Shown one piece after another: positions 47,261 to 58,759 of a stretch of DNA of 64,000 nt. Under the pieces are notes generated by a model. The model was not told the origin of the DNA. It made no database searches and worked only from the letters and a program-made list of their open reading frames with translations. The stretch's first letter is position 1. Every line of letters starts with the position of its first letter. A program made the translations under genes and the position numbers. Origin of the DNA: Mauremys mutica (Eukaryota > Chordata > Testudines > Geoemydidae); assembly GCF_020497125.1 (NCBI RefSeq), contig NC_059081.1, positions 13,921,105 through 13,985,104 on the forward strand. Reading direction: 5' to 3'.

Positions 47261-48844
47261 AGTGGAAGGAGTGGAAGGGGGAAAAGGTTCTCACTCTTTC
47301 TCTCCTCCACCGCCCTGAAATTCCATCCTTGACTGAGAAACCTTCCCAATGAAGCATTCGTCAATACTGTTATGTTTGTTTTGACAAAACAACTTTTTTC
47401 AATGGCAAAAAGTTTCACTGAAAATTTTTTGACCCGCTCTACTCAGCACCTCACAGGACAGGCCCTAAAGGAACTGACTTGTCTTGCTGTTCCTTCATTA
47501 GAAAGAAGCTCTGGTCCACCTATTTATTAAATGAGAAAAACTTGCATCGTGCATTTGTTTTGCTTTGGCCGTGTTTGCAATTTGAAGTGACTTCTTCTCA
47601 TGACTCATGCTTGAAGACTAGGAAAGAGATACTGCACTTGATAATGATGTACAGCATTGATTACTTGGCAAATGTAGCACTCTTTCTAGCATTAAGCAAG
47701 TGTTTGTTAAAAATGCTCAAACATTTGTTAAAAAAATGCTTAAAGAGCAAATGAAATAGGCGTTGGATGACCTCTTGCTTCCCTTGACTAACAGTAGCAT
47801 TCATTAATCTGCAGCGAATAATAAAGGAGTTGAGTTTGCTGGAAGCCAGCTCAATGGTTGACTTTAATTGAGAAAGGCCCTGCCATCTAAGTATTCAGTT
47901 CACTTTTTTATATCACTCTTACAGACTAAATAAAATCCAATCTTCTGAAGCAATATTGAGATATTACATCCAGATGAAGGGTGGGTGTCACAGCAAAACT
48001 GGCTGCTAGCAATATTCTCTAGGCTCTTTGCCATCAGCCTTAGCTAAAGTAGTGAAGTTGAGGTAAAAACTAAAACCATTTTTACATAAAACATAAAAAA
48101 GGAACAGAGGGCACTTCATCAAGCTTTTTTAATGGTACGGCTATTGGCCTAGGGAGTAGAATATTTATTGCATTCTTTGTTTCCTAATACAACACTTGTT
48201 TTGTCTTCAGTAAATACGGCGCTTTATATAGTGTCAGTGATTGAAGAAGGGTGGGAGGAGGGGGGAGGGATTCAGACCAGCATTCAGATCTGATTCCAAC
48301 CGCCCATGAATGTGTGTAATGGAAGGTGGAAATTTCATATTTTTTCCCTGCTAATTTCATCAAGATGAGACTGCACTTTCCGTTCTGCTTTTAAGAGTGC
48401 GTCAGTACTGCCGGGAACCACATTTTATTGTGTAATGGCAGAATGTCGTCCCTACTGTGCTAGATTATTGAAATAAGAAACATAGTTACTATATTCAAAC
48501 AAACAGAAACCTTTGTAGCAATCTGACAATAGCATTTACAGTGCTCTTGAACTGATGCAATAAGAGAGACATTCGTGGCATCTGAAAACCATTAGGGGGG
48601 TCACAAATGAAGAGCACATTAAAATGATGAATTATACAAAAGAGGTCTATCTGTAAACGGATCAGCCAACACTTAAATAGGTACTATTTCCTGAAGGTGA
48701 GAGAAGTTGCACTGAAAAGTTTGGCACACTCACAAAAGAGAGAGCTTTAGAAAAGGGTGACTTATAAACACACAGAGAAATAACCATGTCAGGAAACAAA
48801 CACGCTCAGAAAGGAATGAGGGAGGCTGACGATAGTCACTTTGG

Positions 48845-48905
48845 GTGAAAGTCTGCGTTAGATCCAAGTTCCATGGACTTCAATGGGCTTTGAATCAGGC
48901 CCTGA
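48845..48905. repeat. Foldback repeat, CATTGACTTCAATG family
   Basis: gtgaaagtctgcgttagatcc, then ttccatggacttcaatggg and ctttgaatcaggccctgag. The centre and right arm match 38.57 kb. Confidence 0.5.
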
Positions 48906-49136
48906 GTGTTCAGACTTTCTGGGGTGGAGCTCACAATCCACTCTCCACCTTAACCCAGGACCAAGGTTGCAACTGTTCCAGCCCATGGACTAACTTAGCT
49001 CCACACCATTAGGACACATGTTGCACAGGTCATCTGGGACCCAGGAGCTGCGTACCTGTGGATATACGGTCACTCCTCCAGCATGCTCCCCACTGTGACC
49101 TTCTGCCCCAGCCCACCTAAGCAGTGGCAGAGACAT

Positions 49137-49455
49137 CATAGAATCTCAGGGTTGGAAGGGACCTCAGGAGGTCATCTAGTCCAACCCCCTGCTCAAAGCA
49201 GGACCAAACCCAACTAAATCATCCCAGCCAGGGCTTTGTCAAGCCTGACCTTAAAAACCTCCAAGGAAGGAGATTCCACCACCTCCCTAGGCAACCCATT
49301 CCAGTTCTTCACCACCCTACTAGTGAAAAAGTTTTTCCTAATGTCCAACCTAAACCTCCCCCTCTGCAACTTGAGACCATTACTCCTTGTTCTGTCATCT
49401 TCTACCACTGAGAACAGTCTAGATCCATCCTCTTTGGAACCCCCTTTCCATTATG
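49137..49455 (-). mobile_element. CR1 LINE 3' fragment with ORF2 C-terminus
   Basis: Minus-strand 49408-49214 reads [19 protein letters not shown], then [20 protein letters not shown], the highly typical CR1 ORF2 end, still open over 64 codons. The 3' end carries gacctcctgaggtcccttcc and ends gattctatgatg near 49137. It is 5'-truncated like most CR1 copies and among the younger-looking ones here. Confidence 0.85.
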
Positions 49456-51884
49456 CAAGGGGGAGGCAGACACCTCTGTACAATTCCTCTCCTAACATAA
49501 CCCACACCCAACTCTGGTGCATAATTTGAGTGGTGTAAAGGGTCATGCGCTGACTCCTTCCTACCACAGGAAAATTTCACCCTTCATGAGCACAGTGTAA
49601 AACTCGAGGTCCTGAGCATTCATGATTATCTGTCTAGATTTTGTCTCCATTTTTTGGGCTCACTCGTCTTAGTGATCCTGTTTTCAATTCTGCTATCCTC
49701 CTCCCCACTGCACGTAAAGGGGAGTCTTTCATCATATGGGGGATACCTAGTGAATGGAAGCTAAGGCACAGTAAGGAAGTTAAGGACAAACACTACAGTG
49801 ATGAAATTCAGTATACTGTCAGTCCCATCTCCTCCTGCCCTTAATTTCCCCTTCAGAGCATCTTTCCTTGGCACAGAGTGCAGCAACTCCCTAGGGAATA
49901 CTGCATATAACAAGGGAACATTATCTAGTTACCTAAGGTAACTGAACATTTTTAAGAGCGCCCAGTGTAGTTATGTTTCACAGCTATCATTAAATGGACG
50001 GTGCCTGCCCCTCAAAATAGCTCCATGGAAATCTAGAGCAAATTATACAGACAACGTGCCAGGTCCTGCCCATATCCAGTTACCAGCTAAACTGTTTGAG
50101 GGAAGATCGAACAAGTGGAATGAACTGACTGGGAAAAAAATAGTGGATACAACTTTTATAATAGAGGCGGATGTGTTTACTGTACCCCATGGTTTCCCAA
50201 GCTTGTGAAAGCCAAGCATGCCTCTTCAGGGAAATGAAACCCAATCACATGTCCTTCCCCCACCCTTCTGTTACGCAACCCCACCATGTGTTGTTAAAGG
50301 CCTGCCCATGTTCATGTGTCTGTCTTCCACCCCTGCTGTTCCTTCATGGCCCTCACCCAACAGAAGACTCCTCATCTTCTGGGAAACCCTGGTGGCGCAC
50401 TTCATAATATGATCCTTCCTCTCCTTTCTTAAATGCTTCGATGAGCAGCAAAATAGAGAACAATTTAAAGTATCCTGTTCTGAGTTACCACCACCCACTG
50501 AAATGCACTTTGCACTTCCAGGGCTTTGTTTCAGACTCTGCAAACTCAGGCAGACAGGGTTGCATTGATTGTACACTCTGGTCACATTCTGAAGTGTTTC
50601 CTGGAACTGTAACAGCTAGAGGTGACCTTTTTGTATTTAAAAGGAAAGCAGAGACTCTTGTAGCCTAAAGGATTGTTAGGGTAAGAAATGATTAGCAATT
50701 AGGCTTTGACTTAAGCTAGACTAAGTGTAGAGGAGTATGGAAAACTGAGTTTGTTGGTGTGAACAAAAGTTGGAGATAACTTAAGACATAACCCCAGGTC
50801 ATGTCAGACATGTGTTGGTCCTAACTAGTTTTAAAAGTGTTTTGGATAAAATGTTAATGTTTTGGGAAATGCTATCTGTACTCACACAGATTCTAATTGA
50901 GATGATGCTGAATGCTAAATAGACAATGAGAAAGTAGAAAATATTTCATTATGATAAAAGAGGTGGATTTGATGTTAATGAAGGGATGTTATTGTAATTG
51001 ATTATATAAAGGGTAGTATGTTGATTTTAGATAGGTGCGTCCATCTACCATGAAGGTACCATTAGAGAAAGGATTATACCCATTCTGAGCACCCCTAAAT
51101 GCATCATTCCATCCTAGAAGGTGAGTATAAATGCAGTGGCTGGTTATATTGTCATGCCTGTTTATTTAATATAAAATAGTTAAGCAAAGTCTTTAATTTT
51201 AATCACTCATGTCATTCACAGTCTTCCACTAAATTAAATTATCTGCAACTGCCCTGGAGGCTCAAAACTTAAAGAATTCAGTTTGGTTTTATTCCTTACT
51301 TTTAAACTACTGATTGGTAACACGTAAATCAAACTCTGAAGAACACTGAGAGGCCTGGCCATACCTCCCTGGCTAGCTTCTCCCCCCGTGCTCTCCCCAC
51401 AGTGGGGAATGTCCTATACTTTGAGAAATATGTCTGTAACCCATAGCTTTTGCTGCCTCCGTTTTGCTCAGTTACCACTGGGATGCGTGCAGATGGGGGA
51501 GGGAAAGAGATAAGGAAGGAGTGTGTTCATCCTTGAGATTGTGATCCTTAGAGTGAGTTAGAATTGTGATCTTACCTTGCTTTTCCCAATTGGTTAAATT
51601 GGAGGGGGATACTGAATAGATCCCAGCTAGATGGAAATAGGCCTTCAGTTGTGTGGCCGTATACAAGAGGGCTTTCTGATACAGAAGTCTGAGAACCGCT
51701 GCCCTGTACAGACTGATTCCCCCCTCTTGTATATCTGCCCTCCCCTCCATTTCTGTTAATGTAGGAAAAAAGTCTGCACTCTCAACAAATCCTATTCGTG
51801 TTTAACTAAAAAGTATGATTATCTCTAGTTGCTACAGTCACTGGGCCAAATTAAAGATCCACCGAAGAACCAAAGTGTTTATTT

Positions 51885-51972
51885 AACTTTATGCACACAA
51901 TTAGTGCCATTGACTTCAATGAGCTTACTCGCATACTTAAAAACAGACAGGTGCTTGCGCTTTACTGGATTC
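51885..51972. repeat. Foldback repeat, CATTGACTTCAATG family
   Basis: 'ctttatgcacacaattagtg', then ccattgacttcaatgagctt and actcgcatacttaaaaacag, with an end tgctt...ctttactggattc. The inner core is well kept; the arms are imperfectly paired. Confidence 0.55.
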
Positions 51973-52401
51973 GAACCTTACTTTTGTTAGGAGAAAGAAT
52001 CAGCAGAACTAAGCCAGCCATGAATTTGGCCCGTTGTGTTGAGATAAGTTGAGAAAAACTTTTAAATCATTCCTAAATGTTCAATATTTTCCACCCTGAA
52101 CAAAAGATTCCTTGACACACTCTCCTAGGCAAACTCCTCTGTAGTGCTATTATTTCTTTTCTGTGTCTTGTTTTAACTGCCTGGAAAGATTACCCACACC
52201 TCTCTTTCCTTGCCACAGAAATAACAGTGGAAGTCATGCAGGAAAATTTAACACATTTACAGCCACAACAGTGACAACTTTCATTTTCTTTTTAGTTTGA
52301 GAAATAGCAACTTTTACGATTCTATTCAAGTGGGAAAAAAGGCAAAAAAATACCAGAATTTCTTATACCATTTTTGTGTGGGTCAATCACAGGTTGACTA
52401 A

Positions 52402-53061
52402 ACGCTTGTCTACACTTACTGGGGGTTTGACGTGCGGTGATCGATGCATCAGCGGTTGATTTAGCGGGTCTAGTTTAGTGAAGACCCGCTAAATCGACCG
52501 CCAATCGCTCTCCAATTGTCTCCTGCAGGGGCAGCTCCAGGCCCCAGCACGCCAAGCACATGCTTGGGGCGGCAAGCCGCAGGGGGCGCTCTGCCAGTTG
52601 CTGGGAGGGCGGAAGGCAGGCAGCCTTCTGCGGCATGCCTGCAGAGGGTCCGCTGGTCCCGCGGCTCCGGTGGACCTCCCGCAGGCGTGCCTGCGAAGGG
52701 TCCGCTGGTCCTGCAGCTCCGGCACCTGCGGGAGGTCCACCAGAGCCGCGGGACCAGCGGACCCTCCACATGCACGCCTGCGGGAGGTCCACCGGAGCCA
52801 CGGGACTGGCGACTGGCAGAGCGCCCCCCGTGGCATGCTGCCATGCTTGGGGTGGCGAAATGTCTAGAGCCACCCCTGGTCTCCTGTACTCTACCTGAAC
52901 AAGAAGCACAAGGGGAGTCGATGGGAGAGCGTCTCCAGTTGATATCGCATAATGTGGACCCCGCAGTAAGTAGATCCAAGTACGTCAACTTCAGCTACAT
53001 TATTCACATAGCTGAAGTTGCGTAACTTAGATCGATCTCCTCCCGTAGTGTACTCAAGGCC
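52402..53061. mobile_element. PIF/Harbinger-type MITE with 3-bp target duplication, itself interrupted
   Basis: taa at 52399-52401 and 53062-53064 flanks the unit. The left tip acgcttgtctacacttac and the right tip, inward ggccttgagtacactac, are imperfect inverted repeats with the gtctacac-type core of the Harbinger MITEs at 13.95 and 40.6 kb. Inner arms (gcgggtctag ... agacccgctaaatcgaccg) add a hairpin. Removing the hAT insertion at 52526-52878 and one 8-bp copy leaves about 299 bases. Confidence 0.85.
52526..52878. mobile_element. hAT-type MITE with exact 8-bp target duplication
   Basis: GTCTCCTG at 52518-52525 and 52879-52886 flanks 353 bases. The tips CAGGGGCAGCTCCAGG and, inward from the right, CAGGGGTGGCTCTAGAC match the family at 35.34 kb. 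The interior is GC-rich with large inverted blocks (ggtccgctggtcccgcggctc and its reverse near 52746-52766), so several long accidental frames exist on both strands. It lies inside the Harbinger MITE, so it is the youngest layer here. Confidence 0.9.
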
Positions 53062-53952
53062 TAAGAGTCACCAATGTGATGCAGCTGCAAAAAAAGCAAA
53101 TTAAATTCTAGGATGCATGAGGCAAGGCATTTCCAGTAAAGATAGAGGTGTATTAATGCCATTGTACAAGGCACTGATAAGACCTCATTTGGAATACTGT
53201 GTACAATTCTGGTCACCCTGTTCAAGAAAGATGAATTTAAATTGGAACAGGTGCAGAGAAGAGCTACTAGGATGCTCAGGGGAATGGCGGGCCTAATTTA
53301 TGAGAGGAGATTGGAAGAGCTGGACTTGTTTAGTTTAGCAAAGGGAAAGCTGAGAGGGACATCCAGGGGCTTAAATACTACGGAGTATGAAGAACTATTT
53401 AGGCAAAAGGACAATGCTGGCACAAGAACAAATGGATATAAATTAGCTATGAATAAATTGAAGCTGGAAATTAGAAGGTTTCTAACCATCAGAGGGTGAG
53501 GTTCTGGAACAGCCTCCCCGTAGGAGCTGAAAGGCCAAACAACTCAATTAGTTTTAAGAGAGAGCTGGACAAATTTATGAGACTAATTGTATGATAGGTT
53601 TGCTTTTGATGGTAGGGGACAGGACTACCCCTAGGGTTCATTTCTGATTTCTCTCTTATGTTCTTAAAAGCTTATGCTTCAGGGTTTCCGCTGGCCACTT
53701 GCAGGGGTCAGGAAGGGATATTCATCCCCCACAATGCATTATTATTTTTTTAAATCTTCCTCTGAAGCATTAGGGATGGCCACTGCTGGAGATGGGACAT
53801 TGAATGGGGTTAGCCAGGGCTCTGAGGCAGCATCAAGCATTCTCTCTCGGGTACTTGGTGGACTGGATCTTGCTCACATGCTCAGGGTCAAACTGACCAC
53901 TATATATGGGGATCAGGAAGGAATGTTCTACCAGGTCAGATTTGCAGTGACC

Positions 53953-53977
53953 TTTTTTTTTTTTTTTTTTTTTTTTT
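53953..53977. repeat. T25 homopolymer
   Basis: Twenty-five T in a row inside the CR1 3' untranslated region. Prone to length error in sequencing and to slippage. Confidence 0.95.
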
Positions 53978-54739
53978 GCCTTCCTCTGCAACATGTGGGT
54001 GTGGGTCACTTGCCAGGATCTCTCTCTCTCTTTCCCTGCCCCTGCCAGGGCCTGAGCACCTCAAACCCTCCTGTTCTCTATCTGTGACACACAATAGTCT
54101 AGTCTCCTGTGGGCTGAAATACCCAGGTCTAATTTCAGTTGTTGGGTTGAATGTGCGAGTGCTGGGTGGTGTTGGTGGCCTGTGATATACAGGAGGCCAG
54201 ACTAGGTGTTCTGGTGGTCCCTTCTGCTCTTACACTCTGTGACTATGTGGTGGGGAAGCTGCATTTACTCCCAGCAAATTCAAACCCCAAACTTTCTATT
54301 ATGCGTTTTTGCCATAGTTTATCTATATCGCTATGGAGGACAAATGTGGGTAATAGGAAATCATCATGTTACACACACATTCAAGAGCAACTGTTAATTG
54401 ATGGGCATGGGAAATCCTGTAGTGACTCTGAGGATCAGCTTCTGCAGTCTGAGAGCTACATAAGTATTTATAAAACAACATTAACTACATGTCAGATACC
54501 AGTTAGGGACAATGCCACATACAGTGTCTATGTGTGCTGCCCCTGTTTGATAAATGACATGGAAGAAATATCCTATGAAACTCTTGCAGGGGAGCTTTGG
54601 AACAATCCCAGGGGAGGGGTGGTAATACTGCTGAGCCTTTGTTTCCCCTCTTTTATGCTGCATCTTTAAATGCTGCTGGATATCAGTCACCTCAACTTGG
54701 AGAGGTTTGGGCTTGTAGATGGGGATGGGAGACAATCAC

Positions 54740-54767
54740 CTCTCTCTCTCTCACACACACACACACA
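54740..54767. repeat. (TC)n(AC)n microsatellite
   Basis: About six TC units directly followed by about eight AC units. Confidence 0.9.
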
Positions 54768-55904
54768 TGTTTCTATCTGAAATTAATTATCCTCCATGCT
54801 AAATCCCACTATTTGTTTCGGCTACTCATAGAAAGTATTATCTTCCATTTTTGCAATTGCCTGAGTATAATATATATTGAGGTCAACCTGCTTTGTCATC
54901 ATGGCTTCTCTAAAACAGCCTGAAAACTTCCCCTCTAGTAGGAAAAGGGCTAAACCAATCCAGACACTTGCCCTAGTGAGTCTGATGAGAACTGCACAGA
55001 CATAAGGGTCCACTCACTTGGATCTGGTTGTAGGAGTGGGACTAATCTGCAGGCTTTTCATTTTAATTATGATTAAACGAAAGCGAATCCCCACTGCTTG
55101 CCTGGGTTTCCTACCAACACCATTCACAATGAAGCAAAGCCTGCCTTTGCCTTCTATGGCCACAGCCTGGTTCCACTATCCAAAGTGGGAGCAGGATTGG
55201 TGGGGCTACACGGGGGCTGCATAACCCCGGTGTGGCATAAAGCCCTGCTCTATGGGAGCTTCCTGCGTGGCTTCACCAGGGAACGGACAATGCTGCACAG
55301 GTTTTTCAGTCCTCCACCTTGCAGCTGCAGCATAAAAGCGTGCCCAGGGTACCTTCCCCTGACTTGCTTTGCATCTGCCCACAGCACATTTGAGCTAGCA
55401 TGAGAATTTCCAGGCACCAAATCTGGTTCCCACAGCTGTCACAGAGAGCTAGGCCACTGACTTCACTGGAGAGGAATTGGGCTCTTGTCTGCCACATGCC
55501 GCTACAAAATAGTCTTTTTAGTGCCTGTTAATAACCGATATGTCTCTGTATTTCAGTGCAGTGCTGACTGACAGCCATTGGAATGTATGAACCACACTTC
55601 TACTTTACAAAAATCCCTATGGTTGTTTTTTTTTTACATTCAACAGGGAATGACAACGTCTCTGCTTTGTTCTGTTCATCAAGCCAATTCCTCCTTTGTG
55701 CCCAAAGGTACACCGTGTGCTACAAAGTGTCCCTTCTTAAATTACATCCCCAAAGGTGCAGCAGAAATGGGAAAAAGTTAGAAGCTATAAAGAGTTAGAA
55801 ACAACACACAGGCCCAGTATGGGATTCCCACCCCAATGGGGAAAAATGACCAACCATGCCAGTGTAATTACCATTTTGTCATAGTCCTACACACAGATTT
55901 TCAC

Positions 55905-55982
55905 TCATCTGCTGATCCTGCTCCGACTGGAGTCAATGGAAGTTTTGCCATTGACTTCAGTGGCCATAGGAGCAGGCCATAC
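55905..55982. repeat. Foldback repeat, CATTGACTTCAATG family
   Basis: ggagtcaatgg and ccattgacttc form an inverted pair around aagttttg, with outer gatcctgctcc against ggagcaggcc. This is one of the best-preserved copies. Confidence 0.65.
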
Positions 55983-56569
55983 TACTGTAACCACAGGTGC
56001 AAACTAGTGTGTCTCTTAAAAAAAAAATAGAAATACAAATTTGCAGGGTCCAAGTTTCTTGTTGTCGGAGGGGCAGACAATTGTGGTTAATAGATGACTT
56101 AGAACAATGAAAACAGTCCTACCAGCTACGCGGTACATTTCCTTGCTTTTAATCTGGTCCCCAAACTCCCACTAACTTCACTTGGAGTTACATATGTAGA
56201 ACCCCAGACAATAAACAGACAGTAGGAAATTTGACAAGCCAGCTTGATTAAGCTTTCACTGGGCTTCTTTAACGTATCCATCACTGTCTTCTGAAGCTGT
56301 TGTCTAATCATCTAAGATCATTCTTTCCTATTCTCTATGTGCTTAATAGTGCTTTCCTCTCCGCAGCAGAGAAAGGGGGCAGGAACAACAGCTATTGTAC
56401 TGGGATTAGTGGGGTAATGGGAGCATGGAAAATATGTTAGTGCTGGTGCAGCATTGAATCTCATCTTTTTTTTTTTTTTAAAGGGAAATAGGTCCTGACT
56501 TGTATACAATAGGCCAAATTCTAATACATCATCTCAAATTGTCCCTGCAATTCGGAGTGAGCACATAAT

Positions 56570-56710
56570 AAAATATTACTTAGACTGCAAATTCCTTGGG
56601 ACAGGGGCTGTCATTTTGTGCTGTGTTTGTATAGTATCTAGCAACATGGGCTGCTGGTCCATGACTGGGGTAATAGGCCCTACCATGATACACAGAAGTA
56701 AGAAATACTA
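56570..56710 (+). mobile_element. L2-type LINE 3' tail
   Basis: tgcaaattccttgggacagg followed by ggctgtcattttgtgctgtg and tatagtatctagcaacatgg, then 'ggtaataggccctacc'. It matches the L2 tail at 18.3 and 25.0 kb but is more divergent. Confidence 0.55.
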
Positions 56711-57360
56711 GAGTAGGTAAGTTATCCATTTAACTGTTTGGCTGTGGGAACTATGGTTTTAGATAGCTCCAGGTACAAATGTTAAAGGTCTACTCAAAAG
56801 CATATTTGGAAAGTTTGTCCAATATTTTTAAAGCTCTTTGAGGTACTTAAATGGAAGATGCTACATAAATATACAGTAATTATATTTTGCAATTAAGTCA
56901 GAGAAACCACAGATTTTTTTTTTGTTCATTCATAATTGAGTTGATTCCCTGGAATCAGCATTTTTTATAGTCAGTCATTTAACGAAATACAAACAGTCAT
57001 AGGCTATTTTCATTCATCTCCACCGTAACCTGACTGAAAGTCTGTTTCAGCACTGTACTGAGTCAACTATTCAGCTTCTAACAAAAGTGGAAAGGATAAA
57101 TTCTGTTCTCAAATCCATGAAACCCTGTTAATTTATAGCCATATTCATTTGGAGTGGGCTTCAGAGAGTTTTTTTGGGTTAGGAGACAAATGGGGTTTTG
57201 GTTCACACTGGCTGACATGCCTGGAGTTTTAGATAGGACTGAACACAAAAACTGGATTTGGCTGGCAAAACTGCCATGTTGGGTGGTTTGAAATGAAACC
57301 CCATGTCCCTCACCAGACCCATAGGCAGTGAATTAGTTTACTCAAACCATAACATACGTG

Positions 57361-57736
57361 ATTCATAGATTCTAGGACTGGACGGGACCTCAAGAGGTCA
57401 TCAAGTCCAGTCCCGTGTCCTCATGGCAGGACCAAATACTGTCTAGACCATCCCGGATAGATATTTATCTAACCTACTCTTAAATATCTCCAGAGATGGA
57501 GACTCCACAACCTCCCTAGGCAGTTTATTACAGTGTTTAACCACCCTGACAGTTAGGAACTTTTTCCTAATGTCCAACCTAAACCTCCCTTGCTGCAGTT
57601 TAAGCCCATTGCTTCTTGTTCTATCCTTAGAGGCTAATATAAACAAGTTTTCTCTCTCCTCCTTATGACACCTCTTTAGACACCTGAAAACTGCTATCAT
57701 GTCCACTCTCAGTCTTCTCTTTTCCAAACTAAACAT
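57361..57736 (-). mobile_element. CR1 LINE 3' fragment with ORF2 C-terminus
   Basis: Minus-strand 57736-57443 is open for 97 codons: EKRRLRVDMIAVFRCLKR, then [20 protein letters not shown] and [20 protein letters not shown], the standard CR1 ORF2 tail. The 3' end shows gggactggacttgatgacct and finishes gattctatgaat-like at 57361-57372. The 5' break falls exactly at an (AT) run. Confidence 0.88.
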
Positions 57737-57757
57737 ATATATATATATATATATATA
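57735..57757. repeat. (AT)11 microsatellite at the CR1 5' break
   Basis: An uninterrupted AT run directly abuts the truncated 5' end of the minus-strand CR1. Confidence 0.9.
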
Positions 57758-58585
57758 ATGAGAGGTTCATATGGCTCTAGAGAGAGGTCTGGTCTTCACT
57801 TAAAGGTGTGTTCTTACCTTTGAGTTAGCTAACATGAGGTAAAATAATAATAAAGGCAAAGCCATTTGTACTTTTCCCATGTGTTACCAGATCTACATAA
57901 AGACTACAGGGAGTATGGGGTTTTCTTCAACCCGCTAACATCTGAAAACTACAGAGCACCTTGTCTTCACAACCATTGTTCTTCATGTTAGTTACCACGT
58001 TTTAGGAAACTTGAGGTAAGAATACACTTTTAAAATTAACAGAAGAACGGGTGGACTGAAGACAAAATTCAGAGCTGAAGGTGGATTTCAAACCCTCACA
58101 GTTTGAGGCCAATCAGGTGTGGGGATTTTTAATTCTTTAAGTGGAATGCTTCCCATTGCTCTCGGATTCTCACTCTGCCTCTTTCCCATTGCAGGCACTT
58201 CTGCAAGCTCTGCACCGCAGTATTGCTTTTTGTAGTTTGGAGATGTCTTCATCTCCCTCTTTGTTCTCCATTTTGGATGTCATTGAATCTGATGATATTT
58301 GTCATGTTTGTCTCTAAGTGCTATTGAATAAGCTGGTAGAGCACTTCTTTCCAAAGGACAGCATCCGGGCTGTAATTTTAGTTTACTGTTGCAGTACACG
58401 AGTCATCTCCTCATCTTTGGCAAATTTAGCTTGTATTTCAGAGAATTATGATAAATCTGTATGTATGAGAGGAAAAGAGGAGGAGGAGGCAAAGAGAAGT
58501 TATGAAGGTTATAGGTGTAAGCTATTGCCTGGAGAATAGAAAGGTTGTGGAGATTGTGCTTATAAACCCACAACTAGAAGGCATT

Positions 58586-58659
58586 AGGTCAGATCTTTGG
58601 TTGATATAAATCAGCATCACTCTAATGAGGTCACTTACACCAGCTGAGAATTTGGCCCC
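58586..58659. repeat. Foldback repeat, 'ttacaccagctgag' subtype
   Basis: aggtcagatctttggttgat against tcacttacaccagctgagaatttggccc in inverted order. Same subtype as 4067-4154. A further half copy (tgctgatttaaaccagctta) lies at 58714. Confidence 0.5.
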
Positions 58660-58759
58660 AAATCCGCTGAGGCCTTATAATTATGATCTTTTTGTCCTTC
58701 AGGGAATGGAGCTGTGCTGATTTAAACCAGCTTAGAATCCGACACATTATTTCAAAATG

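Larger units (their letters stand above)
52381..54246 (+). mobile_element. CR1 LINE 3' half, interrupted by a Harbinger MITE
   Basis: The CR1 reading frame enters before the MITE (gtcaatcacaggttgac, 52382-52398) and resumes after it at 53062 (gagtcaccaatgtgatgcag). Counting one taa only, the translation VNHRLTKSHQCDAA is continuous. ORF2 then continues through EQVQRRATRMLRGM, YERRLEELDLFSLAKGKLRG and RRFLTIRG (53242-53499). A 3' untranslated region runs to about 54246 with the CR1-type end. A T25 run (53953-53977) replaces the short T run usual in CR1 3' regions. Frames contain stops, so it is inactive. Confidence 0.85.

Noticed and set aside
50660..51200. Possible solitary LTR (TATA-like gtataaat near 51123, AT-rich end)
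   Set aside because: No matching second LTR, no primer-binding site, no clear TG...CA ends and no target duplication could be seen.
52470..53025. Several overlapping frames of 110-172 codons on both strands
   Set aside because: They all read through the GC-rich palindromic hAT MITE at 52526-52878, where low TA content suppresses stops.
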